This document shows, piece by piece, positions 1 through 9,062 of a stretch of DNA of 64,000 nt (its first letter is position 1; each line of letters begins with the position of its first letter). The stretch lies in contig CAVSND010000021.1 in assembly GCA_963729215.1 (NCBI GenBank), forward strand, positions 1-64,000. The letters run 5' to 3'. The position numbers and the translations under genes are program-made. Source of the DNA: CAVQJU01 sp963729215 (GTDB lineage Bacteria > Acidobacteriota > Vicinamibacteria > Vicinamibacterales > CAVVIG01). The notes under the pieces are model-generated. The model had not been told where the DNA came from. It did not search any database and saw nothing but the letters and a program-made list of their open reading frames with translations.

Positions 1-119
1 CCAGGTCGGCGTATTCAGCAAGAGCCTGCGGGAAGACGCGAAGCAGTGATTCTGCTGTGGCCTCGGCGACTCCGCGTGCGGGACAAGCGGGTCATAAGAA
101 GACGGGGCCTCCTCCAGTG

Positions 120-2225
120 TCAGTTCGTCGTTGTGCCGGGCGTTCCGAGCCACCGTGCGAGCCAGGCGTGCGCTTCGTCGTAGAAATGGCGGCTGTCCTC
201 GCCGTTGGCAATCCAGTGGTTTGCGTTGGGCCACACGAGCAGGCGGCTCGGGACTTTCATCCGCTGCAGCGCGCTCCAGTTTTCGAGCGTGTTGTTGATG
301 GGCACGCGGAAATCATGTTCGCCGACCGACAGCAGCATGGGCGTTTTGAAGTTCGCCGCCTTGCGAATGGGATTCTGGTCTTTCCACACCGGCGCCTGTT
401 CCACGGCGGCCCGCCCATCTCGAGCTCGCGATGGTAGTCGCGTCGCTCGTGCCCCATCGGTCTCGATGTTCGCCTCGCCCGCGTGGCTGATGATGCACTT
501 GTAGCGAGTGGTAGTGCCCTCGAGCCAGTTCGCCAGGTGGCCGCCGTAGCTCGCACCGGCCGCGGCCTGCCGCGTCGCGTCGATGAACGGGAACCTCCGG
601 ATCGCTTCGTCCGCCGCTTCGTTCAGATCTTTGGCGGGACCGTCGAGCGGGTCGGTGCTGAATCGCCCGAGCGAATGCTTCGCCGAAGCCGGTCAATCCC
701 GTGTAGTTCGTCAGCAGCACGACGTAGCCGGCCTGGCGAGGAGGTGATAGTTCCATCGAAGGGTAATCTGATCGCGCCACATGCTGGCGGCGCCGCCGTC
801 AATCTCGACGAGCAGGGGGTACTTCCGGTTCGGATCGAAGTTCGGCGGCCGGACAATCGTGCTGTGAATCTGACGCCCGCGCGAGTTGGTGAACGTGAAG
901 TGCTCAGGCGGCTGCCAGTCGAGCGCCGAGGCTTGCGCGCTTGCGAACGAGGTGAGCGGCTTGTGCAATCGTGCTGCCGGATCGATGCGCACAATCTCCG
1001 CGGGGTTCACCGAGCTGCCCCAGTCGGCGATGAGGGTCGTGCCCGTCCCACGCGGCGCGATGGCGAGGTTGGTGTACACGCCGCTCGACGGCGCGACGGC
1101 CAGCGTCGTCTCACCGCCTTGCGCCGGCACGACGTAGACCTTCTCGAGGCCCGCGTCCTCGGCGGTCAGATAGACCTTCTGACTGTCGGGCGAGAACGCC
1201 CAGCTCTCCACCGATCGATCGAACGTCTTCGAGACAATCGACGGCTCGCCCGACCACGGCCACGCCCCCATCGCCAGCCGGTCGAGCGCGTAGATCTGCT
1301 TCTCGCTGGCGCTCGAGATGAAGTAGAGCGCACGGCCGTCCGGGCGGAACCGCGGTGGTCGTGCACTTCGCCAGGTCGTGCGTCAGTTGCTTCGGTTCGC
1401 CGCCCGTCGCGGCAACCTGATACAGATGCGTGTGCACCGTGGAATAGGCCGCCGCGTTCTGGTTCGTCGTCGCGGTGAAGACGATGGAGGAGCCGTCGGG
1501 CGCCCACACGGGGTCGAGCTCTTCGCCCGAGTCGAGCCGGCGCCCGCTGTAGCCGGGGCTCTGCACGAGCTTCGTGCCGGCGAGGAGATCGCTCGCTTTG
1601 CTGCCCGCCTCGAGCGGCTGCACGAACACGTGGATATGACAATCGTCGAGCCAGCGATCCCAGTAACGGACGGGGAAGCTATCGTACCGCCCGCACCTTG
1701 TCCTTTGATCCTTGCGCTCCGCGGCGATTCTCTTGTTTGCCGTCTCGTCGGCGGCGTCCGGGTAGACGAGACTCGTGAAGAGCAGCGCGTTGCCATCTGG
1801 ACGCCAGGCAGGGGAGCCGGCGCCGGTCGAGACTGACGTGACGCGAACCGCTTCGCCGCCGCCTGAGAGATCCAGGGTGTCATCTGGTTCGCGTCGTCGC
1901 CTTCGCGCTTCGTGGCGAACGCGATGCGGCGGCTATCGGCGCTCCACGCCACACCGCTTTCTGAAGCCTTGGTAGACGTCAGGCGGCGCGGCGCCGCGCT
2001 GCCGTCGGTCGGGACCGCCCAAAGATCTGAGGTCTGATCCTTCTCGTCATACGCGGGCTGCACGACGGAGACGACGACCCATTTGCCATCCGGGCTGACG
2101 ACCGGCGCACCGACGCGCGGCATCAGCCACAGGGCACCGTGCGTCACGGGCTGTCTGCCCTGCCCGTAAGTGGACATCGTAGCGCCGCAGATGAGGCCAG
2201 CTGCGACAAGCAGTCGATATCGCAT
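120..2225 (-). CDS. S9 family peptidase (dipeptidyl-peptidase/acylaminoacyl-peptidase type), frameshifted
   Basis: The protein starts at an ATG behind an AGGAG Shine-Dalgarno with a short signal peptide ending near YGQG. It then shows WD40-like beta-propeller segments (VSPDGKWVV, WSADSRRIAF, WAPDGSSIVF, FSPDSQKVYL) and a C-terminal alpha/beta hydrolase domain. Catalytic features are the nucleophile motif GASYGG near 540-556 and the late histidine in NANHWI near 210. The family cleaves short peptides from the N-terminus of substrates, usually in the periplasm. The reading frame changes at least four times (about 1890, 1330, 720, 560 and 410), yet the family motifs continue across every break. 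Indel errors are therefore more likely than a decayed gene. A real pseudogene cannot be excluded. Confidence 0.8.
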
Positions 2226-2302
2226 GGAAATCTCCTGGTGACCAGCGATTATAGAACGGCGAACATTTGAACCTGGAACCATTCACCACTTCGAGCAGCG
2301 GC

Positions 2303-2382
2303 GTATAACCGCTTGGCATAACCGATTGGACGACGGGCCTCCTAAGCCGGGAGCCCGCGTTCGAGTCGCGGCGGATGCACCA
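2303..2382 (+). tRNA. tRNA-Arg(CCU)-like sequence, 5' half irregular
   Basis: The 3' half reads as a tRNA. The anticodon loop CTCCTAA gives anticodon CCU. The T-arm is a perfect 5-bp stem (CCGCG/CGCGG) around the loop TTCGAGT. It is followed by acceptor strand CGGATGC, discriminator A and an encoded CCA (2380-2382). The anticodon stem becomes a perfect CGGGC/GCCCG if one C is restored in the GCCGG run. The 5' half does not fold cleanly: GTAT-AA-CCG could be an acceptor strand interrupted by two bases, GCAT at 2316-2319 looks like a D-stem start, and its partner strand is missing. This is either an indel-damaged real tRNA, a pseudo-tRNA, or a 3' tRNA fragment left at an integration site. Confidence 0.45.
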
Positions 2383-2399
2383 CTGGCGAGGCGCCAGTG
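2381..2399 (+). terminator. Hairpin directly after the tRNA-like sequence
   Basis: CACTGGCG and CGCCAGTG form a perfect 8-bp stem around the 3-base loop AGG, starting within the CCA end of the tRNA-like element. There is no T-run, so it is a processing or weak termination structure rather than a classical intrinsic terminator. Confidence 0.4.
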
Positions 2400-2472
2400 A
2401 ATTGAGACGGCTGAGTCAGATATTTGCGGATGTTTTGATCCAGGCCGCGCGCGGTTCGCCTCAAACGTCGAG

Positions 2473-3727
2473 CTACCTGGCCGGCAGCAGGCGGACGATG
2501 CTGCCGTCCTGGCCGTCGGTCAAAACGAGAGCGCACCGTCGGGACCTTGCCGTACATCGCGGCAGCGTGTGTTGAGTTCGGTCAACAGGCGTTCTTCCGC
2601 GACGATCCTGTCGCCTTTGGGGACCAGCCGCACCAGGTATTTTCCGGCCAAGGCCACCACGAACAGATCGCCGCGCCAGACGGGAAAAAGCGCCACGTCA
2701 TTCAAACCGATCCCGGCCGGCGCGATGTCCGGCGTCCAGAAATAGACGGGCTGCTGCATGCGCGGGGCGCTGGTGCGATCGCCGTTGATCGGCTTGCCGT
2801 TGTACTCGTGGCCGTAGCCAATCACGGGAAAGCCATAGTTGGCGCCGCGCCGGATGATATTGATTTCGTCGCCGCCTTTCGGCCCGTGCTCGCTCGTCCA
2901 CAACTGGCCGGTTTGGGGGTGCAGGGCGACGCCCTGATCGTCGCGGATGCCGTACGCGAAAATCTCAGGGGCGCACGCCCGACCGTCCGACGAACGGATT
3001 GTCCCTGGGGATTGAACCATTCAGGTTGATCCGCAGGATCTTCCCCATGAGGCTGTCCAGTTGCTGGGGCTGCGGCCAGTCCGACGAATCGATGCCGACG
3101 CCGGCGGCGATGCTCGACGTGATGAGCAGCGTGCGGTCGCGCGACTGAATAACCCGCCCGCCGATGCCCTCCGCGTTCAGCAGCGTCGTAACCTCTTCCA
3201 AGCGTCCGTCATCGGCGGACAAACGCGCACGGGCAACGGTCGGACGCCGGCAAGCCGCGGGGGCGCGGCTTGTCGTCGCGGGCGGGAGTGCAGTGTAGGT
3301 AAGAAACAACACGCGGCTCGTCGCGAAGTAGATCCGGCAGGACCTCGAAGAGCCCTTGCGGGCCCCGCGCCGAGATCTCCGGCAGTCCGGCAATCGGTTC
3401 CGAAACACGCCCATCCCTACTCACGATGCGGATGCGACCCGGACGTTCGCTGACGATGATTCGGCCGTCCGGCAGGAAATGGAATCCGAAGCCGCCTCGC
3501 AATCCGGTCGCGAACACCTCGGTCTTGTAACGGGAGGGCCCCCCCACGATGGACGCGTGCGTCTGACCGAGCCATTGCGGAATGGGCGCGTAGCCATCCG
3601 GTGCGATGCTTCCCTCGGCGTTGGAGGACTCAGCTGGCGGACGCGGTATCTTCCGGACATCGTCTGCGCGGACGAGGTCTACGCCGAGGATCACCAGGAA
3701 GATGAAGACCAATCGTCGAACGACCAT
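2473..3727 (-). CDS. Soluble PQQ-dependent sugar dehydrogenase (Yli/aldose type), frameshifted
   Basis: A signal-anchor-like N-terminus (about 20 hydrophobic residues from MVVRRLVF) leads into a six-bladed propeller of the soluble glucose/aldose dehydrogenase family. Recognisable blocks are GLRGGFGFHFLPDGR, the LYHP-equivalent region, DNPFVG, EIFAYGIRDDQGVALHP, EHGPKGGDEIN and NYGFPVIGYG. The family oxidises aldose sugars in the periplasm with PQQ and calcium. The frame changes near 3390, 3010 and 2520. The stop is taken at 2473-2475 in the frame ending DGSIVRLLPAR. A second, intact family member lies at 50960-52174. Confidence 0.8.
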
Positions 3728-3996
3728 AGGCTCACAAGCTTTGAAACTGGACGAGCACGGTCTTGTCCCTATCGGCACGACGGTAGACTCGCTCAAACCG
3801 GTCGCCGAAGCAACAATGAGACTCCAGTGCGAAAGTCGACCGACGCGCCGTGAGTCGATATCGCCATCGTAAGGAGTTGATAATGGTCGGCGGTCGCGAC
3901 GCGCCTTGCAGCCGACGTTCGAGCAATCGATATTGATATTAAAGGCAGCAACAATGCCCCCAACACCCAGCGTGGAACGACGGGAGGAGTGACCAC

Positions 3997-4227
3997 ATGA
4001 GAAGAATGCTCACGACGACGTTAGCTCTTGCTTTGATGACAGGCTCAGTTGCATTTGCGTCGCCAGCGACGAAGTTGGACCAGGGTGCGACGACGCCTCT
4101 GGCCGCGCGGGCGACGTCCAGCCCCACAGCACGGCACACATCGGGGTCAACCAAGAAGCACAAGCAGCAACACAAGAAGCATGCGGCGTCGAAAAGCGGG
4201 TCGAAGAGTTCGAAGCCGAAGGCGTAG
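3997..4227 (+). CDS. Small secreted lysine-rich protein (76 aa)
   Basis: A strong GGGAGGAG ribosome site precedes the ATG. Residues 1-22 form a signal peptide (MRRMLTTTLAL to AFA-SP). The mature part is disordered, rich in Ala, Ser and Thr, and ends in a strongly basic Lys/His/Ser tail from about residue 52. I recognise no domain. The layout resembles small exported basic proteins such as acid-shock-type proteins, but this is resemblance only. It stands alone on the plus strand, upstream of the modular surface protein. Confidence 0.6.
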   Translation: MRRMLTTTLALALMTGSVAFASPATKLDQGATTPLAARATSSPTARHTSGSTKKHKQQHKKHAASKSGSKSSKPKA

Positions 4228-4267
4228 CCACCCCGTCAGTCGCTGTGGCCTTGAGCTGCGTGGCGCA

Positions 4268-4609
4268 ATGAGTATGCCGATCCGCGACGTGCGGGAGGTG
4301 AAATTCAACCTCTGGGTTGACGCGGACTATCGGATTGGCTCTAGTCGTCCCGCCTATGTGGGTTACATCACTCAGATCCGGCCAGAGGTGGCCGTCATTG
4401 CCAGTTGCCGACCTGGGGATTTCGAGTATGTGTGGTCGCTCGCTCTCTCAGGGAATCTCACGCACGCCTACATGCATTCACTAAGCCCCATTACAATCAG
4501 CGTCGGTTCTATCAATGTCCTTCTCCACCGAGCCGGAGGAATAGCTCGTGCGACCCTATGCCGGCGATCCGCCGACGCCGTGTGGATCCGTTCCGATGGC
4601 CGCGGCTGA
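4268..4609 (+). CDS. Hypothetical protein (113 aa), doubtful
   Basis: An open frame from ATG gives 113 aa without a recognised domain. The middle (about residues 30-90) has a mixed beta-like composition, but there is no Shine-Dalgarno sequence and the C-terminus turns Arg/Ser-rich in the manner of non-coding frames. It may be a real small gene or chance. Confidence 0.2.
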   Translation: MSMPIRDVREVKFNLWVDADYRIGSSRPAYVGYITQIRPEVAVIASCRPGDFEYVWSLALSGNLTHAYMHSLSPITISVGSINVLLHRAGGIARATLCRRSADAVWIRSDGRG

Positions 4610-4942
4610 CCTGTAGATTCCTGCGGTCTATCGTGTCGCCAATGGCTGCAAGTCTTACATTGAGCGACAATCTTACGCGCCGGAATCTCGGCAATTCGTC
4701 AATTACTGAAGAGAGTTCCCCGTTCAGCAACCCATTCACGTTCCCCGAAAAGCCTGAGGTTCCAGTCGCTCCGTCGGCCATCAAGACACTCTGCTGTTTC
4801 TGTCCTGCGAGTGTGGACTGGTTCTTGCGACGTCACTGACATCGAGTTCCGGAATCAGCTCCCTCCAGCTTCCGTGAATCTCATCTGAAAGCGACCGGCA
4901 AGGAGCTCACTGCGGGCTGCCGGTTGATCTTCGTTTAGCCAG
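4610..4942. other. Non-coding stretch
   Basis: I see no convincing gene between the doubtful 113-aa frame and the leader of the PKD/DUF4082 gene. Frames on both strands are short, lack ribosome sites and show no recognisable motif. Confidence 0.4.
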
Positions 4943-5033
4943 ACCTCCGCTTCAAACGGCCGCCTGCGAGCGGTCCCAGCGGAGGTGTGTACAGCACGCT
5001 AAACGTCCAGCAGGCCGAAGGTGTGCCTGGACG
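4943..5033 (+). promoter_or_regulatory. Two consecutive stem-loops in the leader of the PKD/DUF4082 gene
   Basis: ACCTCCGCT (4943-4951) pairs perfectly with AGCGGAGGT (4978-4986). CGTCCAG (5004-5010) pairs with CTGGACG (5027-5033). Both lie just upstream of the proposed ATG at 5046, so they could form a structured 5' leader. The role is unknown. Confidence 0.35.
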
Positions 5034-5045
5034 CGAAAGAAGAGA

Positions 5046-7495
5046 ATGAGAACCAGACTCAGACAACTGCTCTTTCTCGCGGCCATCGTCTAACGAGTTT
5101 GAATACTGCGAGAGCACAAACAGCCACAAGGCTCGTGTGGGACGAACCTTCTTCGTCGGTGGTCAATGGCTATTCCGTCACCGTCGACGGCGTTCGCGTG
5201 GACTACCAACTCACACCAGTGGGCGCTAACGGCTTATGCGGCTGCTCCATTCCTCTGCCGTTTTCCAGCGGCAGACACACCGTGATCGTGGGCGCCTATA
5301 ACACCTTCGGCGAAACACTCTCGGCGCCGCTCATCGCCGGGCCTTCTGCGAACGCCGGCGGGCCGTACAGCGGGCAGGCCGGAACGGCGCTGGCCGTCAA
5401 CGGAAGCGGCTCGAGCGATTCGACGGGAACAATCACCACCTACGACTGGAACTGGGGCGACAGTACGAGCACTCGCGGATCGTCATCTCAGGCGTCTCAC
5501 ATCTATGCGTCGTCCGGCACATTCACGATCACGTTGACAATCACCGACAACGGAGGCGGCACGGCGTCCGCGACGACGATGGCCACGGTTTCCAGCGCCC
5601 CGCCGACTCAGCCCCCGTCCGCGCCGTCGAGTCCAACTCCGGCTTCGGGATCCACAGGGGTCAGCACGTTTCCCACGCTTCCCACGTTGACCTGGTCATC
5701 AGTTGGTGCGACGAGCTACACCGTTAACTTCGGGACCTCGAGCCCGCCGCCGCAGGTGGCGACCGGCATCACGACGCCGTCATATGCGCCGCCCTCGCTG
5801 CTCTCTGGCGCGAGCTACTTCTGGCAGGTCGTCTCGCGCAACGCGGCAGGGTCAACGACCGGAGCCAATCTGGTCGTTTACAACCGCAGCCGGCACGACC
5901 ACGACCTGTCCCTGCAGCCTGTGGACTCTCTCGACCACGCCAGGTCCGCTGGGGAATGACGCTTCCGCTGTCGAACTCGGCGTGAAGTTCACATCCGACA
6001 TCAGCGGCTCCGTGACCGGCGTGCGGTTCTACAAGTACGCACAAAACACCGGGACGCATGTCGGCAGTCTGTGGACGGCGGGCGGCACGCTGCTGGGGAC
6101 GGTGACGTTCACCGGCGAGACCGCATCAGGGTGGCAGCAGGCGACGTTCGCGAATCCGATCGCGATCACGGCCAACACGACATATGTGGTGTCGTATCAC
6201 ACGACACGGGCTATTACGCGGCGACATCCGGTGGGCTGACCGCGGCCGTGGATCGATCGCCGCTGCATGCCCTATCCAACAGCACGGCAGGCGGCAACGG
6301 CGTCTATCGGTACGGGGCTGCAAGCGGGTTCCCCAACCAAACCTGGAACGCGACGAATTACTGGGTGGACGTCGTGGTGACGAGTTCGGTCGCGTCCGAC
6401 ACGACCCCGCCGACCGTGACGGGACGAACGCCAGCCAGTGGTACCACAAACGTCTCGACGACGACGGCAGTGACGGCGACGTTCAGCGAAGCGATGGCGA
6501 CCGCGACAGTGAACGCGACGAACGTGCAGTTGTCGGGCTCGGGCGGTGTTCTCGTACCGGCGGCGGTGACCTACAGTGCGGCAACGCGCACGGTGACGTT
6601 GACGCCGACGGCTGCGCTGGCGAACGCCAGCACATATACGGCTACCGTGAAGGCGGCCGTCACGGATGTCGCCGGCAATCCGATGACAGGCAACGTCACG
6701 TGGTCGTTCACGACGGCTGTCGCCGCACAGCCGCCCTCGGCGCCGGGTTCGCCAAGTCCAGCGAACGGAGCCATCGGCACGAACACGCCGGCCACGCTCA
6801 CCTGGAGCGCGACTGGTGCAACCAGCTTCGACGTGCGCATCGGCACGTCGAACCCGCCGCCGCTGGTGGCGACCGGCATCACGACCGCTTCCTACACACC
6901 GTCGGCGCTGGCGGCCGGCGCGACCTACTTCTGGCAGATCGTGGCGCGCAACACAGCCGGGACAACAACGGGGCCGGTCTGGTCGTTTGCGACCACGACC
7001 ACCACCTCGGCCTGTCCCTGCAGCGTGTGGACCCTCTCAACTACGCCGGGGCCCCTGGAATCCGACACGGCCGCGGTCGAGCTCGGTGTAAAGTTCACGT
7101 CCGACATCAGCGGACATGTGGCCGGCGTGCGGTTCTACAAATACGCGCAGAACACCGGCACACACACCGGCAGCCTGTGGACCGCAAGCGGCACGTTGTT
7201 AGGGACGGTCACGTTTACGGGCGAGACCGCATCAGGGTGGCAACAGGCGACCTTCGCTACGCCGATTGCGATCACGGCCAACACGACATACGTGGTGTCG
7301 TATCACACGAACTCCGGCTACTACGCGGCGACCACATCGGGGCTGACCGCTGCGGTGAACCGTGCACCACTGCACGCCCTGTCGAACAGCACCCCGGGCG
7401 GCAACGGCGTCTATCGGTACGGGACCACGAGCGGGTTCCCGAATCAGTCTTGGAGCGCGTCGAATTACTGGGTAGACGTCGTCGTCATACCTTAG
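5046..7495 (+). CDS. Modular secreted protein: PKD, Fn3-like, DUF4082, Big_5, Fn3-like, DUF4082; frameshifted
   Basis: The ATG at 5046 gives MRTRLRQLLFLAAIV; one indel near 5090 joins it to the open frame ending TARAQ, which rebuilds a full signal peptide. Downstream are an Ig-like segment, a PKD domain (about 5340-5600; DWNWGD and the VSS end), an Fn3-like domain (5610-5890) and DUF4082 (about 5930-6390; VELGVKFTSDISG, GVRFYKYAQNTGTH). Then follow a bacterial Ig-like Big_5 domain (6400-6720), a second Fn3-like domain (6730-6990) and a second DUF4082 to the stop. Further frame changes lie near 5870 and 6205. Such proteins are usually exported adhesins or glycan-binding proteins. A strong terminator follows. 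Confidence 0.75.
5610..7490 (+). repeat. Internal duplication: Fn3-like + DUF4082 module repeated within one gene
   Basis: The segment at about 5740-6385 recurs at about 6850-7490, offset near 1.1 kb, with long near-identical stretches. One example is the run around GAGACCGCATCAGGGTGGCA at 6118 and 7223. The two modules flank the single Big_5 domain, so the protein probably grew by unequal exchange. Confidence 0.7.
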
Positions 7496-7531
7496 CCTTG
7501 CTGTCTCGCTCCGTGCCGATGGCCCAACGAG

Positions 7532-7561
7532 CCCCCGTCGACAGTCGACGGGGGTTTGGTT
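7532..7561 (+). terminator. Intrinsic terminator of the DUF4082 gene
   Basis: A 10-bp perfect stem, CCCCCGTCGA/TCGACGGGGG, with loop CAG is followed by TTTGGTTT. It lies 37 bases after the stop codon. Confidence 0.8.
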
Positions 7562-7733
7562 TCAAGACCGGCGGCGGAAGCATAGCCCCGATACGCGAGC
7601 GGCCATGGCGCGAATGGATAAGGCACTAGAGGCGTAATCGTTCAGCATATGGCGCTGCCGTCAAAAAGAGGCGTATCGGAGAGCCGGGAGTCGTCCTGCC
7701 GAGTTTGCGTCGGACCTACAATGATCGGGTCCG

Positions 7734-7962
7734 ATGCCCAAGCTCACCCCTCTCGACAAGCAATGGCAGCAGTTGATGGCGTTATGCCAGAGCGAGTCTA
7801 AACTGCTCAGCGAAGGCGAATCATCCTCGACTCGTCAGGCACATTGCTTCCGAAATCGAGCAACTTGCCGTCGAGATGGGCTTCAGCCCACGCCGAATCG
7901 CGAGTCGCGACTTCAGGGCGGAGCGCGATGGCGTTCACATCGTGAGCATTGTCGCGGACTGA
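7734..7962 (+). pseudogene. 75-aa hypothetical protein, copy 1, frameshifted
   Basis: The sequence is homologous to the intact gene at 11013-11240 but has one extra base near 7818 (GAAGGCGAATC against GAAGGGAATC in copy 2). This shifts the frame after residue 28. With the base removed, the protein matches copy 2 apart from about two substitutions and ends at the TGA at 7960. It is either truly inactivated in copy 1 or carries a sequencing indel. Confidence 0.65.
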
Positions 7963-8007
7963 GCCCCGGGCAACACCCCTGATGAAGGGCCTCCTGGGGG
8001 TGGGCTC
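7961..8007 (+). terminator. Hairpin after the 75-aa gene (copy 1)
   Basis: GAGCC (7961-7965) pairs with GGCTC (8003-8007), and inside it CACCCC (7974-7979) pairs with GGGGTG (7997-8002). A T-run (GTTTTTCG) follows about 20 bases later. The same structure is kept in copy 2 (about 11238-11286) although several bases differ, which supports a folded role. Confidence 0.45.
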
Positions 8008-8187
8008 GTGCGAAGGCTGGCAGTTTTTCGAAACGAAAATCGCGGCTTCCTCCAACTGATCCTGGTCAGCGTTGGACGTCAGGACGTGCTACGCTCGCAC
8101 TTCTTCACCGCTCGCCCTGCAAGGCCGCTGTCGCGACCACTCACAGGACTGGCTCGAACCTCAGACATAGAATCGAAAGAAGGCCCC

Positions 8188-8343
8188 ATGGCATCCACCA
8201 CAACAACGCCGACTCGTGACTCGCACAAGAAACTAAAGCCGAAACCAAAGACCGAGAACAAGTCGTGGCAGACGCGGAACATGGCACGCAAGGAGAAGCA
8301 GACGGCGCACGCGGCGAAGCTGGTGACGGAGACTGAGCACTGA
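8188..8343 (+). CDS. 51-aa basic Lys/Thr-rich protein, copy 1
   Basis: The ATG follows GAAAGAAGG. The protein begins MASTTTTPT, carries a Lys/Pro-rich middle (KKLKPKPKTENK) and ends KLVTETEH. There is no signal peptide or membrane segment, so it is probably cytoplasmic and strongly basic. It differs from copy 2 by one residue (V for A near the end). I do not recognise a family. The composition suggests an intrinsically disordered, possibly nucleic-acid-binding peptide, which is inference. Confidence 0.6.
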   Translation: MASTTTTPTRDSHKKLKPKPKTENKSWQTRNMARKEKQTAHAAKLVTETEH

Positions 8344-8477
8344 GCCGCCCCTCGGCCCCGTAGCACTTCACGGGCGGGGCACCGCAGGGAAGCTCCTCTG
8401 GGCGGCCATCTCCGACTGATCCACTACCCGCAAGTTCGTTGGGCGGATGTGGCCGTCCGGAACGGGTCGGGAATCCG

Positions 8478-8981
8478 TCAATGGGCAAGCGGGATCCGCG
8501 TTGCGAACTCCAGTTGATGGGCCAGCGAGAGCCGCCGGTCGATCTGCATGACGCGCACGGCGAGTTTGGCGCCGAGGACGTTGATGAATTCGCCGAGCCA
8601 TTTCTTTCGCAGCGCGTTCATCCTGGCGTCCCGATCGAAGTGAGCGTTGAACAGCCCGAGCGCACCGGCATCGTCCAGGCGGTCGAAGCCATCGATGTAC
8701 TGCTGGAGGCTCCTCAACTGGTCGTCCATGATGACGTTCTGCTCGTTCTGGTAAGCCTCGAAGAGCGGCCAGAACTTCGCGGCCTGTCCGCTGGTCAGGG
8801 TCACGTTCTTCGCGATGATGCCTGCCCGGTCGCTCTGCAGATCGGCGCGGACGGCCAGCAGCATCTCGTCGATGATCGCCGGGGTGACCGGGCCCGGCGG
8901 CGGCTGCTGGGCAACGACCCACGCACCCGCGGAAAGACCGATGAGACAGGTGCCAACCAGGAACACGAGAGCGTTACGCAC
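8478..8981 (-). CDS. Exported Spy/CpxP-like protein, copy 1
   Basis: The GTG start follows AGGGGGGA. The alternative GTG at 8996 is not kept in frame in copy 2, so 8981 is preferred. Residues 1-29 form a signal peptide ending near VVAQQ. The mature part is alpha-helical with the block NVTLTSGQAAKFWPLFEAYQ, which resembles the LTxxQ-type helices of periplasmic Spy/CpxP-like proteins. Those chaperone or sense envelope stress. It diverges from the channel gene in orientation only by lying downstream of it on the same strand (9063-10220), so the two may share a transcript. It differs from copy 2 by three residues. Confidence 0.65.
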   Translation of the reverse strand: MRNALVFLVGTCLIGLSAGAWVVAQQPPPGPVTPAIIDEMLLAVRADLQSDRAGIIAKNVTLTSGQAAKFWPLFEAYQNEQNVIMDDQLRSLQQYIDGFDRLDDAGALGLFNAHFDRDARMNALRKKWLGEFINVLGAKLAVRVMQIDRRLSLAHQLEFATRIPLAH

Positions 8982-9062
8982 AGCTTCCCCCCTCACAGAG
9001 GGGTATCGGCGCGAGCCGCTCCAGGCGTCAGCGCGCCCGTCCGGCCGGGCGGCGCCCGGGAG

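Noticed and set aside
4512..4784. 90-codon minus-strand frame
   Set aside because: The first half looks protein-like, but there is no ribosome site and no recognised motif; too weak to call.
7711..7733. TACAAT as a -10 box before the 75-aa gene (copy 1)
   Set aside because: No -35 hexamer at proper distance, and the sequence is TACAGA in copy 2.
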